Positions 24,822-38,460 of a DNA stretch of 64,000 nt are shown one piece after another. Below the pieces are notes generated by a model. The model had not been told where the DNA came from. It worked only from the letters and a program-made list of their open reading frames with translations, and made no database searches. A program made the position numbers and the translations under genes. The stretch is taken from contig CM070874.1 of assembly GCA_036365515.1 (NCBI GenBank), positions 109,071,235 through 109,135,234 of the forward strand. Direction: 5' to 3'. Source of the DNA: Torymus aiolomorphi. Taxonomy: Eukaryota; Arthropoda; Insecta; Hymenoptera; Torymidae. Each line of letters opens with the position of its first letter. Within the stretch, counting starts at the first letter, position 1.

Positions 24822-25330
24822 ATCACGTAACAGACTGTACGTGCCACCTTATATAAAGAAACCACTCCATATAATTCAAATTTTGCTTTATTATAATAAT
24901 TACGAAAGCTTCGACAACGACCTATCCAACCTGAAACAGCTTAGCCTCTTCCCATGTCTCATACGTACATTACGAATCAGGCGCAACCGCATCTCGCAGT
25001 GCGCGAAAGGCATCGTCACGAGCTCACTGCTGCAGGCGCTCGCGCGCGGATCTGGGGAGTTCGTCGAACTCGGCTCGCCGCCGAACGTAATGATATGTAA
25101 TGCGCCGATCTCGCGCGCGCTGGACAACCCGGAAGAAACCAGTTCAATTGCCGGTCCGGCTACGGCGTTATGTCGGTTGCCATGTCAAGGACAGCGGATT
25201 TCTTTTTCTTTTAATTTCGCCGGCTTTGATGGACGCCGCGCGCCTGGCGATTTCGGATGCGTGGTCGACGGCGGATCGGGGTGTGATCGCGGGGGATGAG
25301 TGGGTGTTTGATTTAGGACGCATTTTATGG
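24822..25330 (-). promoter_or_regulatory. CpG-rich block with TATATAAG, possible promoter of FAR gene B
   Basis: A minus-strand TATATAAG (about 24857-24850) precedes an ACAGTCTG initiator-like word (about 24838-24831). A block rich in GCGCGC and CCGCC lies immediately upstream (about 25000-25290). The position is about 1 kb 5' of the first recognised exon of gene B. No first exon with a convincing start and donor was found between them. The plus-strand frame across this block has no recognisable domain. Confidence 0.25.
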
Positions 25331-25422
25331 GTTCATTTATCGGTAAGAAAATTTTTAAGGCGAGAGATCTATCTAACTCGCTGGTCGAAATTCAAAACAT
25401 TTTATAACTAATAACTGATCAT

Positions 25423-25954
25423 TTATAATAGAAACTTTCTATAAAATAGGAATTTCTCTTGTCTAGTTTCTAGCTCCCGATGAAACGCTTTTTTTTCTAT
25501 TATTTGGCTATTTAATAGATTGAAAAATAGAATGAGTTTTTCAAAGACAAGCGCAAACTTGTTCTTGAGTATTTTAAATGTACTAAAACTGATCAGTTTC
25601 TTTAGTCTGGAAATGGCTAGTAGAAGGCTTGCTGTTACCACAAGGAGTGAAAGAGACAGAATCAGATGGAGAAATAAAACTTTTGCTGAATTATTTGTAA
25701 AATGAGTACAACAAATGCTTTATTAGTTACTGTTATTTATTTATATTTTGGCAAGCCATCCAATGCACTTTAATGCTGCTTCATCTATGATAAAATTAGT
25801 AAGTAAATCAAATACGAATATTTTGTTGTTACGTAAGTCTAAGAAATAGGCAAATAATGGTCGAAAAATCGTTTCATCATAACGATTAATTAGCCAGTTT
25901 TACTAGTTATTTTCTAACTTCTTGGCCATTTCATATAGATAGATTTTTACCAGG
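25423..25954. repeat. Copy of the CCCTGGTGGAAAT repeat family (degenerate)
   Basis: It shares GATGAAACGCTTTTTTTCTA, the TTTAATAGATTGAAAAATAG block, the GAGTGAAAGAGACAGAATC block and a terminal TTTTTACCAGG with copies at 36.7-37.2, 43.15-44.2, 45.0-45.25, 51.7-52.3 and 59.9-60.3 kb. Confidence 0.55.
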
Positions 25955-26595
25955 AAAATATAATGATGGGAAAACATGAATGGCGGGAAATATTTTTGGT
26001 TCCTTTTTTTCCTCGTCGCGGGAGTTTATTGCATTGCTAATGTGTTAACTTTGTTCGATGCTTATTGATCAAATATATAATGTGTGATGTGGAGTGCAAA
26101 TGTTTGACGAAGGAAGTAACTCATTATTGTAAATTATTTTTTCTGTAAATATTACGAGAAAAATCAGTATAAACAGGATAAAACTGTCGAACAGTGTAGC
26201 AAAATTGTAGCATTAATTATGAGTGTTTGAGGAAAGAACAAAACTAAAACTTATTATCGTACTTGAATATTTTTTCAGATGTTTAAGAAAGATGTTGGGA
26301 TGAAGTAAATTCAGCTTAAATTAAACTTCGCCAAGAAGAAGAAGCTATGGAATGGTGAACAAAATTTTTCAGAGAAAAAATGTTTTATTTAGCATAACAA
26401 TCTACTATTATTGAGAACATTTTTTATGTCTATATGTGTGCGCGCGTGTGCATACAACGGATATCTCAAGAATGGATAAACCGATTTTGATCGATATTTT
26501 TAAAATCTACAACCTGAAATTGTGTATAAGTTGTTACGCTTTTATTTATCAATGTAATGCAAGTATAATACTGATCGGATGCACAAGTGTTAATA

Positions 26596-26720
26596 GTATA
26601 TTACGATACGTGTGACTTAAGTGGCCCATTATTGCACGGCGTGAGGTTAGCGCCTGAGCGCAGCGAGGGCGCTAAACGCCGTATAATAATGAGCCACTTA
26701 AGTCACGAGTATCGTATACT
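26596..26720. repeat. Near-perfect 125-bp hairpin with GAGCGCAGCGAG loop
   Basis: AGTATATTACGATACGTGTG pairs with the right arm CGAGTATCGTATACT. ACTTAAGTGGC / GCCACTTAAGT, ATTATT / AATAAT, ACGGCGT / ACGCCGT and AGCGCC / GGCGCT continue the stem to the loop. It is the same loop type as the hairpins at 8.1-8.96 kb. Confidence 0.75.
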
Positions 26721-27287
26721 ATTTTATAGCTCGTGTGACATAAATCCGCCATATTCTTATTTTATTTATTTGTGCTTATTTATAATGATAGTTAAAACTT
26801 GGAAGTGGGGTGGGAGAAGTGTGGGGCGGAAGGGGGGGGGGCAGCCCCCCCCGCCCTGAAAAATATTAATAAAACTTTATTTAAATAATAGAATACCTGA
26901 TATAGAATATGGTTATTATTGAATCTAGAATATTGAATATATACATAAAAAATCATAAAACTAGATTCTTGGCAATTTGATTTGTATCTTTAACAATAAG
27001 TTGAAGTTTATGAAAGTGAAAGATTTGTATACGTTATATCATTAAAGAGAAAGACTTTTAAAACTAAAATCCATACAGTTTAATATTGAATATTTAAAAA
27101 GCGCGCGGTCTGCTATCCTATAGCAGATGAAACTAACCTATAATATAGACAAGCCTTATTATCATCATTTTTATTTATTTTTGTGGTTTGTCAACTATTA
27201 ACGAAGTTTTACTTCTTTTCCTGTTCATTCTTATATGTAAAATCGTATTTTTGAATAGTTTTGGTAGATAATTGGCGTTAATTACGT

Positions 27288-27395
27288 ACCTGTGACTTAA
27301 GTAAATTCATTATTTCACAGTGTAATAATGCGCTACTTAAGTCACAGCTAGCCGTGACTTAAGTGCGGATTTAGGTCACACAGTGCTATAAAAGA
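27288..27395. repeat. Decayed hairpin related to the 26.6-kb copy
   Basis: TGTGACTTAAGTAAATTCAT and the mirror GCGCTACTTAAGTCACAG, then a third GTGACTTAAGT and a CTATAAAAGAT end that resembles the ACTATTTTATAG flank of the 26.6-kb hairpin. The GC-rich loop has been lost. Confidence 0.5.
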
Positions 27396-29651
27396 TATTT
27401 GATAACAGCTATAGCCTACATCAGCGTGTTTAGAGTAATAATAAGAGTGAGGAAGAAAAAGAGACAGTCAGAGATAGAGAGAAAAATATATAGTGACTAA
27501 GTAGGAGAATATTTTTCTAATTATTCTTTATAATATCGTTAAATTGACATATGCACGTCATGAAATAAGGTATTGATTTTATCGGCGCTATCAAGTCACA
27601 AATAATGAAAATCAAAATGTTCTTTTCATTCGTAATTATATGGCATCGTAATTATACCATCCTGAAAGAAGAACCAATGTCTAAAAAAGTAGACGGTCTA
27701 ATTTAGACGTATTTCGTTCGAAAATTTTTTATTTCTTCTTTTTATCATTACAAAATACACGTAGGTGAAAATAAATATTTTGAGGATATGAAATTTCCAT
27801 GTTTTGACGTATATGAAGCTAATCTAAAACTTTTTATTTCGAAAAAAGTTCGATCTTGATTGTATAAACCTCGTGAGCTTATAAATGTTTTTTGATCTTT
27901 TGAACCGTTATAGTTTACTAAATTAATGTATTGGTTAGAAAATATAGCTGATTTCAATATATTATTTTATCATTTACACTATTATATTTGAGTTTATTAA
28001 AAAAGATAGAAAGAAATTTTGGATCTACTCGTCCCGCCCCTAGTCTAATTAGTATAGCGGGGACAGATTATTAGATTTTACCTAATCTCCATAAAATAAA
28101 ATTTCCTCTTTTACATCAAGACCAATCTACTTATCGCAAGTGATGAACTAGTTTCTCCCGTCAGTATAAGAAATTCGTCGATGCGCACAATAAATGTTAC
28201 CGAATCCCAGTGAAAATCCACAAAACCACAAAGAAACGACACAAACTCTGCACCTGTTCCCCGGTACCAAAATCTTCGGCGCCACTCGTTAAAATTTTAA
28301 ACGTCACACAGCGCCTTATCTCAAGAATATACGAACCAGTACGCCGCTCCACTTTCCCGACCCTTGCATTGAAATTCATAACCCAAAAAACCAGTCCCTC
28401 TCGCTCCCTTCCTCAGCGTTTCGTACCTTCACCGCTGCCTAACGAGAGCAACAGAGAACGACGAGTTTACAGTTAAATCGGTGCCCGTGTGCGCAGCGAT
28501 TATATATATACATGCCGTTGCGAATCGATGGAGGTGGCGACGACGACGATGCACTGGCCTAACGGACGCCCGTACCTTCCTTTTTACGTATGTATATATA
28601 TCTATACCTTTCTCTCTCACTCGCTCTTTCTCGCCGTCTCTCTTTCGTTTCCTCTTACTCCCGCGGTCGATTGGATCCGGAGAAGTCTGGTTGCCTCTAT
28701 ATAACGCGCGCACCTTTGGTTTCACGCGCCGCTTGCCATGTCGTGTTCTTAACGGTACGGATTTGGTCAAATGAATTCGGTGATGATAAAAATAAAAATG
28801 GTCTACTAATTGACCCGATTTTTGGTAACCTGACCTACATCTCTATTATGAGATGAGAAAGGTGCGAAATTCTGTTAAACTTACATTACTGTTATTTAAG
28901 ATGAAAGTGCTCAAATTTTGTTTCCGAAACTAAAAGAATGCTATTATTATACTTTCTTTTGTCGTTGTTCGATTTAAAATTTTAAATATAGTACAAATAT
29001 AAAGATTCATCATAAAAAATCATTTTTTTATCGTTAAATCGAATATCAATGCCAAATAGAATAATCATATTAGAACAGATTTGTTTTATCAGACCGCCGC
29101 GCTACATATATATTTTTAGCACAGCGATAATCTCAAATGAATTATAATAATAACAAAGAAGACCTCGACGTAATGCGCTAAAGTGCAAACTCAATTTCTC
29201 TTTCTGTCAAGGTGACTTCGTCTTCGCGATACAATCAATATTAGCTCAAGACGCAGCTCATCGAGCGTCTTCCCTTACATCTGCGCCTCCTCTTATGATG
29301 CGCGCCTCGAGATTACTCCGGCAGAATAGAAAATACACGCGACATTAATGAGTAAATAATAATACTGTAAGCACTTGAAAAATGCAAATGCCTCGGGACT
29401 ATATCAAATATAGTTTTTTCTTTTCTTCATTACTCAACGATAAGTAGTAAATAGATTTACGAGTAGTGCGGCCTGAAATTTCCAATAACACTTGCCATTA
29501 ATAAAGTATTAAACCAATGTAGCACACTGCACATTTTACAACAGAAAAAAAAAGATTTATGCGAACGAAATTTAAACTATCATTACCTCACAACGTCCAT
29601 ATCCAACGAAACATTTTTACTCCCAAAAAAATGAAGACCTTTCCCACTTAC

Positions 29652-29672
29652 TCGCCGCGTCTCCAGTTTCAT
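29652..29672 (-). other. Candidate first coding exon (alternative 1) for FAR gene B
   Basis: Within a CpG-rich block (about 29.65-30.4 kb), minus-strand ATG at 29672 opens MKLETRR and is followed at once by a consensus donor GTAAGT (29651-29646) in phase 0. This fits the phase-0 acceptor of gene B at 23869. The peptide resembles the candidate start of gene A (MKLEIDF...). It is an unproven inference, and the intron would be 5.8 kb. Confidence 0.35.
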
Positions 29673-30850
29673 TTGAGAAAAATCTCGCCTCTCGTTTCCC
29701 ACATCAATGCGGATGCGCGCGAGGATATTTTGTAAGAGACCGGCCTCTAATACACGCGAAATCTCGCGCGCCGCTTACGTGCCTCCGCGGCGCGCGCTCA
29801 CAGATGTATATACACAGAGAAAAGCCGCAGCAGCAGCACCGAAACCCACGACGTTATTACATGGGAGTTTTATGTAACTCTTTCTCTCGTCTGTTGCTCG
29901 CTCGTCTGTGTGGTTGACCAGCCCCGGTTCCATAACGCCGCAGCAGCTCCTACACGTGTATCTGTATGTGCTCGCTTTTTAAATAAAAATCTGCGCCTCC
30001 TTTTTTCCAATACTAAGTGTTCTTGCCTCATCGCGAGTCTTCCGCTCGCGTTCTTCTTCTTTTATGTGTGCCGCGCTCGTACGCGAATATCCTTCGGGTC
30101 ATTTTCACGCGTGATTTTTCGGCGCTTTGCGAATGGGTATATATATTTCGGTTCATTGATGGACGAGGACGCGAACCGTAATTTTTTCTTATTTTTATTT
30201 TCAAGTCGAAGAGCTGTTGATTTATGCAAGGTATTCCTCTTTTTTGTGCTTCTTTTCATCTTCAGAAATCGCAACCTTCGGGCTCTTTGTTCACGAGGCA
30301 CGTAAAATGCCATTGGAGATACACTGTGTAATACCTTCGTGTCGTGAATAACATGTGACGTGTGTTTTCGGGATGACGAGAGGCGCGAAATAATTTCAGG
30401 TGCAGCGCATCTTTAGCGAGAAATTATTGGGTTGTGTATTTTCGGTGTTTGCGAATGATCGTTCCCGGAATGTTACAGTGTAAGTTTAATATTGAATGCT
30501 ACATAAAAATAGGGTAACAAAATACGATCGTGTTATTAAATGACAATTATCTCATGCGGTTATGTGAATAAGATAACCGTTAAAGCTTTATTACTACACT
30601 CGTTTTTGTCATTACGTATTTATTAAACATCTTGGAAAGAATTTAGAATTTAGAAACATATATTTTCAATTATTACTTTTAAAATAACTTTTTTTTTTAA
30701 ATTCAACAAATATTTAGGTATGAAAATGTTAGTGAATTTATAAAGATTGCGATTACAACTACTTTATTGAATCATATTCAATATCTACTGTCATATATGA
30801 GATAACTTTTTCATTAGAAACACGAACGAAACCAAAACCGGAATGCTTAC

Positions 30851-31003
30851 GTCTCTAAACTGAAAGTGCCACTCTTTGCGCTGATTATCGAGTTTACCGG
30901 CACTCCATCGGCACCTAACGCGCCTCCTTTTCCTAATTTCAATATTTTCTTTTTCTCTCTCTCTTTCTCTCTCTCCCCGCATATGAAGTAATACTTCTCT
31001 CAT
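30851..31003 (-). other. Candidate first exon (alternative 2) in a CpG-rich, (GA)-rich block
   Basis: ATG 31003 opens 51 codons (rich in Arg/Glu, partly from a GA repeat) ending at a good donor GTAAGC (30850-30845), again phase 0. A TATAAGCG box lies a few bases upstream of the ATG, which is too close for a normal leader. This is the weakest of the candidates. Confidence 0.15.
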
Positions 31004-32157
31004 AACATCTCGCTTATACTCCTCCTCGTATATGAATTACGCGCACCGAATTCGCGCAACTATTTTCGCTTTATGTAACTAGCACAGAGAGAGAGAAAGA
31101 GTGACAGAGGGAGAGACGAACGAGTTTGGCTAGATTTCTCTCGTCTCCGCTGGTTCTTCGCGCAGAGATGTAATAATTTCTGCGGCCGCGCGCTTTTGGC
31201 TCGATTCGAGAAATTGACGCGGAGCCGCGATTTGCGCGACCATCGGCTGCGCGTAATATGTGGCACACGCGTATGCGCGCGCAGGCGTTTATGTTTTGAT
31301 TCGAATGTACAAACAAATGCACATACACGACGAATTCTGTTTTGAATTGTAGTTTCATTGAAGTTTGGTAACTCTCTCGCGAGCGCATCGCGCGCTGTTT
31401 GGTAATAAAAAGTGAATTTCTTCGAAAGTATAAACAGATTTATCGGGAGCGCGGCTGTTTAATTAACGCAACTTTCTTCAAAAAATGTTGGGCGCCTAAG
31501 CGCGTAACATTACGCGTATTATGTGTTCGGTGATTAGTAGCCCGAAGATATTCGTGGGGCATAGGAAAATCCTAGTTTCTTGCGCCAGTCGTGTATGATA
31601 ATTTTTAAAAGAAAGTATCAATTACGTACTTTAAAATGTTAGTTTTTATCTATTTTCTTTTTATTTTAATTTAATGCAATATAATAGGGAATATTAAAGT
31701 TTAGCAATAATAACACAATCAATAATTAAATTATATAAATAACTTGTTCACGATACATATAAAAACTTTAAAACAACTCATAATTCTATAAGTACCGGCG
31801 AGGATTTATTAAATAATGAAGAAAAAACGTCCCTCTTATTAGTAAGTTTCAAACTGCACTGATGAATGGGAAATTCGTCAAATTCGCACTTAAAACTGAT
31901 CCCGCTCACTCAATCGCGTAAATGCCATATTTGAAGTAGATAACGTTTATTTACTACATTGTTAAGATACATCTCTGTAAAACTAGATCTACACAACCTA
32001 CTCGACTGTAAAATTGCTCTATCAAAAAACAATCCTTTCGATAAAACTACCTCTCGCAAACAACAATCAAACTCGCTCCATTCACAAATATACACTTTCC
32101 AAAACAAATTCAACTCTTTCACCAAATTTTGTTCTCACATAGTGCAATAGAACTCAC

Positions 32158-32187
32158 ATTTCCCGGAAGATCGACGTCCAGCAGCAT
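32158..32187 (-). other. Candidate first coding exon (alternative 3) for FAR gene B, with TATA-containing upstream block
   Basis: ATG 32187 in a good context (GTCAAAATGC) opens MLLDVDLPGN and runs into a consensus donor GTGAGT (32157-32152), in phase 0 and ten codons long like the candidate start exon of gene A. Upstream lies a CpG-rich block (to about 32.9 kb) with TATAATATAAG at about 32437-32427. Joining it to the exon at 23869 keeps the frame and gives a 536-residue protein. The intron would be 8.3 kb. Confidence 0.4.
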
Positions 32188-33196
32188 TTTGACGGTGACA
32201 CGAGAGATTGTCCCAAAAAATTTTCCAAATTTCCCGGGGACACCCGATTCTTCTCAGTTACGATCCACAAAGCAAGTGAGAGAGAGAGAAAACTGCCTTC
32301 TCAGATCACTGCCGATGCTGCTTCTGCTGTCGCTGCATCGTTGCGATGTATCCTCTTCGTTGCTCCCTCAGCGCGCGTCAGTATTCGAACGAAAGCGCGC
32401 GTACGCGAAAGGCTCCACTTCTTCTCTTATATTATATGTCAGTCTGCGTGTGTGTATATATCTATGTGTACAGCTGTGTATTGTACAGGCTCGCCGGAGA
32501 GAGAGAGCAATACAACAAGCTGAGCGTTCCGACGAGGACTGAGCCCGCGCTAAGGCTGACTGCCAGGTCTATCCCCCCGGCGCACGATGCGGACGACGAC
32601 GACGACGGACAGCGGGACTTGGGCGAGAGCGCGCCGCTCCACGGCTTATTAATACACACTCACACGCACACGCACACGCACAGTGTGAGACACGCTTTTT
32701 CGGTGTAAGTCTCAATCTCCTTTTTTCCTTTATCTTTTTTGTTCTTTTTTGCTCGAGTCTCCATACGTTGGTGACGCTGGGGCGGACGGCGCGACGGCTG
32801 CCTTTAAACTTGACACGTTTTCGCGAAAAAGTTTGTTCATTGACAATTGGTTGACACGCCGGTTGAGCGGACGTCACCGCCGCGGTGTATACACTGGCTT
32901 TAAGCGAGTTTACGACGAGGGGACTCCTGCGCAGCGATGATGGTCAAGGTGTGGAACTGCGAATAAGAAAGAAATGGAGGGGTACATATTTTCACGAACG
33001 TATAACGTACACAAACATTTTTGCGATGCGCCGCACATGTGCTGATACATGGATTTTGGCAGCGCGCGAGCGCATATTACAAGAGCGCGGGTTTAGTCGC
33101 GGAGCGCGCACATTGTGTATATATATAATGTTAGCGCAATGTCTCGTATATGTTTTGAGTTCGGATAAGTACGTAATTGTTCGTCTTTAGTTACAA

Positions 33197-33219
33197 TTTT
33201 TTTTTTTTTTTTTTTTTTT
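33197..33219. repeat. Poly(T) run, about 23 T
   Basis: A homopolymer at the edge of the CpG-rich region (32.1-33.2 kb). It could be the poly(A) tail of a lost minus-strand retroelement, but no body is recognised. Confidence 0.7.
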
Positions 33220-36200
33220 CATTGAATGTCGCGACATTTTGGGAGTGGGTTTACTGATCAATTTTGTCGTTATTGGATGAAAGATGTTTAAGCGATATTA
33301 GTATTAATGTTTAATTTTTCAAAATAAATTCATTGCGGTTCCTTTTTATGAAAATAAACAATAATGAAAATAAAAAAAATAATACAAAATTTTAACGTAT
33401 ACTTCAAAGTTATTTATAGTTATTATTTATAAAACATAAAATCTCTGTGGATACATTGTGAGATATTTACTTTTTTTTTTTATAAAAAATGTTTTCTTTA
33501 ATTAGACCATCAAAATAATTTAAAATTGGTAATTTTTGCAAATATTATCTCTAACTTCATGCGATTTTCCGATTAACAATGAGCATATATATGATAATTA
33601 TTATTATACTTTTTTATTATAATTATTATATATTATGTATAATTATAGTTATGTTTTTTTATACAACCTAATAAAAAGTAATAGACTATAATATGAACTA
33701 CAAATAACATTATGATTTGTAAGAGTTCATTATATCGATTCTGGTTCCAGTTAGAGTATAATATAGGTTCACATCATTTTAGCAACGGTTGATTTTTTAA
33801 TTTTACCCATATATGTATATTGTAGGAAGAAACATTTTAATTGTAACCTTAATTGTAACATTGTAATTTTAATTGATTTTTTATAATACTTTATTAGCTT
33901 AAAATTCTAATCATATCAATATTTACATTATATTTTTGTAATAACAAGATACTTATTTTATTTAAATAGAAGTCTAATCATTTTTCATTAAACATTACAA
34001 GGCTTTAAAAATTTCTTGCAAAATTAATGATGAATAATAAGCGATACTTCAACCATAATGAACCATTGACGATTTTAGAGGTAAAGTTCGTTTGCTCGAC
34101 ACCCTTTTTCGGGTTATCCCTGGTCATCGGTTTTTCTTACGCGATGAGCGCATTATTGTTTGATCTCAAATATTTGAACCTCATGCACACGCAGCAGGAT
34201 GATATTTCATCCAACTTTGTACACACACAGCTTTTCTTAGAAAGATTTCAAGAATGAATTTCATTTTTCTGAAAATATTTTTCCATTATATTGCATCTCT
34301 CGAAAGGTCAAATGCTAATTATAGTCTTGAAATAGTTTATTAATTCTATGAACAAAACCATCGTGTACATAGAGTACATAAAAGGAATAAATAAAATTTA
34401 AAATACATTTAAAAATACGTTTTCAAAAGTATTAAAGAAAACGAACCATGTATGCTTAAAATTTATTGCTCACATTTAAGCTCGTTGTGATTAATGGTTC
34501 TTTTCCAGAAGTAATTACAATTTATTACTTTTAATCCAAATGTATGTTATATAAATATTTATTTAATAAATCAAAAATATAGCTTAAGAATTCCATGCTG
34601 TAAAATTAAAAAAGTTAGTATTTCACTCATCAATTCGCCCATGCACTTCTTTGATGAAGCCCAATAAACGATCCTGGTTGCAAAATCAAAATCTCTCGTT
34701 ACATAAGTAGCAATGACCTTTGCCTCATCTTCGCCGCGTCCCGAACTGTCAAAAAGTTCTACTTTGGTTTCTCCCAGTCGCGATTCCAGCCCAAAGCCAT
34801 TGGAATTTTATTGTTACAGCGAAATTGCAATAATTATCAAATATTACAGCGGAGACGACAATATTCGTGAGCGGCTATTAATATTCAATGCGTAAAGGAT
34901 CTTGCACGACGTATAGCCTTGACTCGTTGTATTTCCACACTCGTCACCCGGGCTTGCGGAATATCAATAATAGCTAGGAGATTTCTACTCTAATTCGCAC
35001 ACTTACGGTGGAATTAGCCTAAGCAAACACCGAAATTATATTTGCTCCGGTTGATTTTGTTTTACGATTTAAGTGCGTTTCCGAGGACGATGAAAAATCT
35101 TAGTGCATCCGCTGGAAAATTTATGATTCATGCACAATTTTCCACATCATATTCTAACAATGTCTGGTTTCTTTTTGGACAAATATCTAAATTATACTTT
35201 CATTTGAGAAAGGTTGTGTATTAATAATCTATAATGGAAATTTTATAGAGGAATACTCGGTTCAATGCTTTAATGTCATTTTAACTACGTAGGCAAATTT
35301 TATGACGTGGTTTGCTCAGTACAGTTTTCTGAAAAATTTTTCTGTCTCAAATGGAATTTCCCCTATATTTTTCAAAAAATTAAAATTTTATATTTTCCTA
35401 CACGATTTGACAATTACCTTAAGAGTCGCTTCAACAATCTTGACTTAATGCCTTACTTAAAATGTAAGAAACATTTTCTAGAAGCATTTTCTTAACACAT
35501 TTAATGAATTGAAGCAGTTTGACATAAGAATATATTATGTATGATATTTAAACTCTTTAAAAGTTTTTTTGAAATAAACAAGCTTAAAAATTAATATCGA
35601 TTTTTAACATTTTTCATTAAAGAAAAAGAAGTTGTTGGAAACGTTATGTCGAGTTTTTTATAAAAATGCTAATGCTGAATAACTTTTTTAAGTAAAAAAC
35701 AAATGATAGTCCAATGTCGACTTTGAATTAATTTTGAATCATTCTGTAATTCATAGATTCATACTCTTGTTTTTAGCAAGACTTTTCAGACACCCTAATA
35801 TCATGTTCATCGTTCAGCACAGTGTAATCAGTGATTATACATATGCTCACGAAAAGAAAAAAGTGGCCTATATCTAGAAGACTGGGATTTTGAGATATCT
35901 GAAATGTAAGATGTTTTAGGTATCTTAAAAAACAAAGCTTAGCATTTTTATTTATCAATTTTGTCAACAAAATAATGTGGTTTAAAATAATGTGGTTTTT
36001 TTACTTCTTGTCTCCTTTAAAACTCATTTTAAAAGTAAAAGATTGAATAATTTATATATCTGTGTATTTGTGTACGAGAAAAACACGATTTCCATAGTTC
36101 ATAACGAATCCGTATTATTTGTGAGAAACTTCAAGACTTGTTGTTCTGGTACAAATTGTTAATTCTTATAGGTCATTATAAACTCATGCGCTTCGAGAAA

Positions 36201-36700
36201 ATTCTTTTTGAAATTATTAATATATTCTTCAAAATGTTTGGTTAATTATTAACTAAACATTGAGCAACGGGACTTTATGTTTTATGTTCGTAAAAACTCC
36301 AGGTTCGATTTGATCGAAAGCGGGGTGATTACTTTAATATTGTAATAACCAAAAAAGAACGAGATGTTTGCTAAGTCTCGAAGCGACTTAGTAAAAATAT
36401 TTCATTTAAAATATTGCATTGTGTAAAAATATTTCTATTTAAAAGTAAAAAGCTTTAAGAATAAAATAATATTTTAATTTATTTTACTCAAAGACTCATT
36501 AAATAAATAATGTTCCAACTGTTAAATAATTAAACCAGTTTCAATAACAATTTCCGAAAAAAGCTAGAATTAAGTAATCAATACATAAGAGTATGCCACA
36601 TAATTTTAAAACTAAACTACATAAAAAGATATTTTTTGATACAAGAGTCTAAAAAGTTATACAAATTATTCTAATCAGAAAATAGTCACAAATGTCAGAT
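33220..36700. other. AT-rich intergenic DNA, no gene seen
   Basis: No conserved ORF, RNA gene or clear transposon. Short open frames, such as that at 34027-34257, show no recognisable domain. Confidence 0.5.
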
Positions 36701-36739
36701 TGTTCATACGTATGAATTTTATTGATAACAAAAACTGGT

Positions 36740-37240
36740 TTAATAATACTTTCATGAAAATCGATTAGATTATTTGGTCATTTCTGTCCATCGATGAAAC
36801 GCTTTTTTCCAATCATATTCACCATTTGATAGACAGAATAACAGAATAAGTTTTTTCACATATTTACATTAGCTTATTTATGAGTATTTAAAAGATATCA
36901 AATGGTTGGTCAGTTTTTTTTACAGAAAATGGTTAGTAAGAGGCTTGCTGTTATGGAGAGGAGTGAGAGAATCAAACAGAAAAGTTATTGTTTTCGTTTG
37001 TATCTCCTGAAACTGTGCTATAAACGAATTAAATACCAATAATTCGTGTTTACATTTTGATTAGCTACCTTTTTTTAATATTTGTTTTTTAAAAACATGA
37101 TCCAATTACCCAAGTTATCTCCATTCAATAGAGAATATGACCGAAAAAATCGTTTAATCACCACCCAGAAATTAGCTATTTTTACTAGCCATTTATTAAG
37201 ATCCTGGCCATCTTTGATAGAGAAATTTCTACTATTGCTG
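36740..37240. repeat. Copy of the CCCTGGTGGAAAT repeat family (degenerate)
   Basis: It shares GATGAAACGCTTTTTTCCAA, the TTTGATAGACAGAATAACAG block, the GAGGAGTGAGAGAATC block, AAAATCGTTTAATCACC and a GAGAAATTTCTAC terminal region with the other copies. Confidence 0.5.
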
Positions 37241-37699
37241 TAATTGAATTTCAATAGAATCATCAAGAAAGGTAAAACAATTATTCGAATAAAAGGTATT
37301 TGTTTGTATATTACGATTCTTTCGGAACCTTTAAAAAAAAAGATTTGGGACGCACAAATCATAAAAATAATTCTAAGTAACAATAACACGAAGTCTTATC
37401 AGACAGAAATCATTCTTTGAAATATCATTTTTTAATATCTTGTATAATTAAAAGGTATCATTAATTATACCTACAATTATCTGCTTTAAGATGATATTGA
37501 CTGTGAAATGTAGCCTATTCGAATCTGACACTACGTCTGTTCTAAGACAATCGTCGTATTGAAGAGATAGCGAAAGTACAATTCAATGGTGCAAGCTCTA
37601 TCAAAATTGTATAATAGATTTTGCGTAACAATCAGTTTCAAAGCTTAAAAAAAATCTCGCCTTTTTACAATCTCGGGTAAAGCGCGCGCTTTACGCGTG

Positions 37700-38460
37700 T
37701 CAAAAAAACGGTAATCTTTCGAACCTCCTAATTCCGAACTACGCGATCTCCGACATTATATCAGAGTTCGGTAATACTTGCATATCCCGTATAATATACA
37801 TTCGCGTCAGAGGTGCCGTCGAGTGCGTGTGCACCAGCGGAAAGTGAAAAATCCATATAGGCCCGAGAGAGAGGGAGAGGCGTATTCCTAGGCACACATC
37901 CGCAGACCCATGCTCACTCACTTGCGCGCGCTCGCGCTCAATTTGAATACAACTATTACATAATCCCATCCCGGCAATTCTCACTCGGTGTTATACAATT
38001 GTGTCTAGAGCGGGATAGACCACAGGAGAGAAAGACGAAGAAAGTCATATAGCCATAGCGCACTGCCGCGGGCCTCTCATGGACATTTGGAGTCATTTCA
38101 CAACGTGAAAGTTTAAAGATCTCCCTCTCTCTCTCACACACATACATACTCTATACGCTACGCTGCTCCTCTCCCATGGGGGGCCGTCGACGCTGCGCGT
38201 ATATACAACCTAAGGATAAGTAGTAAGGAAGTCATCAAATGTGTGCCTGATTACAATAACGCGCGGCGCAACGTTTCTTTTTTCTTTTTTTTTTTGCATC
38301 GGGCCCCATTATTGTTTCGGCGCCGCGCGAGTTAATCTATCGGCGGGTTCGTGTGTACATGTCAGTTACGTCACAGGCACTGTGTGATGTGTGTGGGTAT
38401 GTTACCTTTGTACAACGAACGCGCACGGGCGAGCGGGAAATTGCACTAAGTGAGAAGTTT
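37700..38460. promoter_or_regulatory. CpG-rich block with a further candidate first exon on the minus strand
   Basis: GC- and CpG-rich DNA between genes B and C. On the minus strand ATG 37984 opens MRIAGMGLCNSCIQIERERA and reaches a consensus donor GTGAGT at 37921-37916, phase 0. This could be a distal alternative start of gene B or belong to an unseen transcript. The block also has a TATA-like GCGTATATAC near 38200 and a poly(T)-rich tract near 38280. Confidence 0.25.

Noticed and set aside
24841..25299. A 152-codon plus-strand protein
   Set aside because: No recognisable domain; the composition follows the CpG-rich block, and the minus strand has a promoter-like layout there.
28429..28774. 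Overlapping open frames on both strands at 28.4-28.8 kb
   Set aside because: GC-rich low-complexity DNA keeps several frames open at once. No domain and no convincing phase-0 donor was found, so it is not listed as a first exon.
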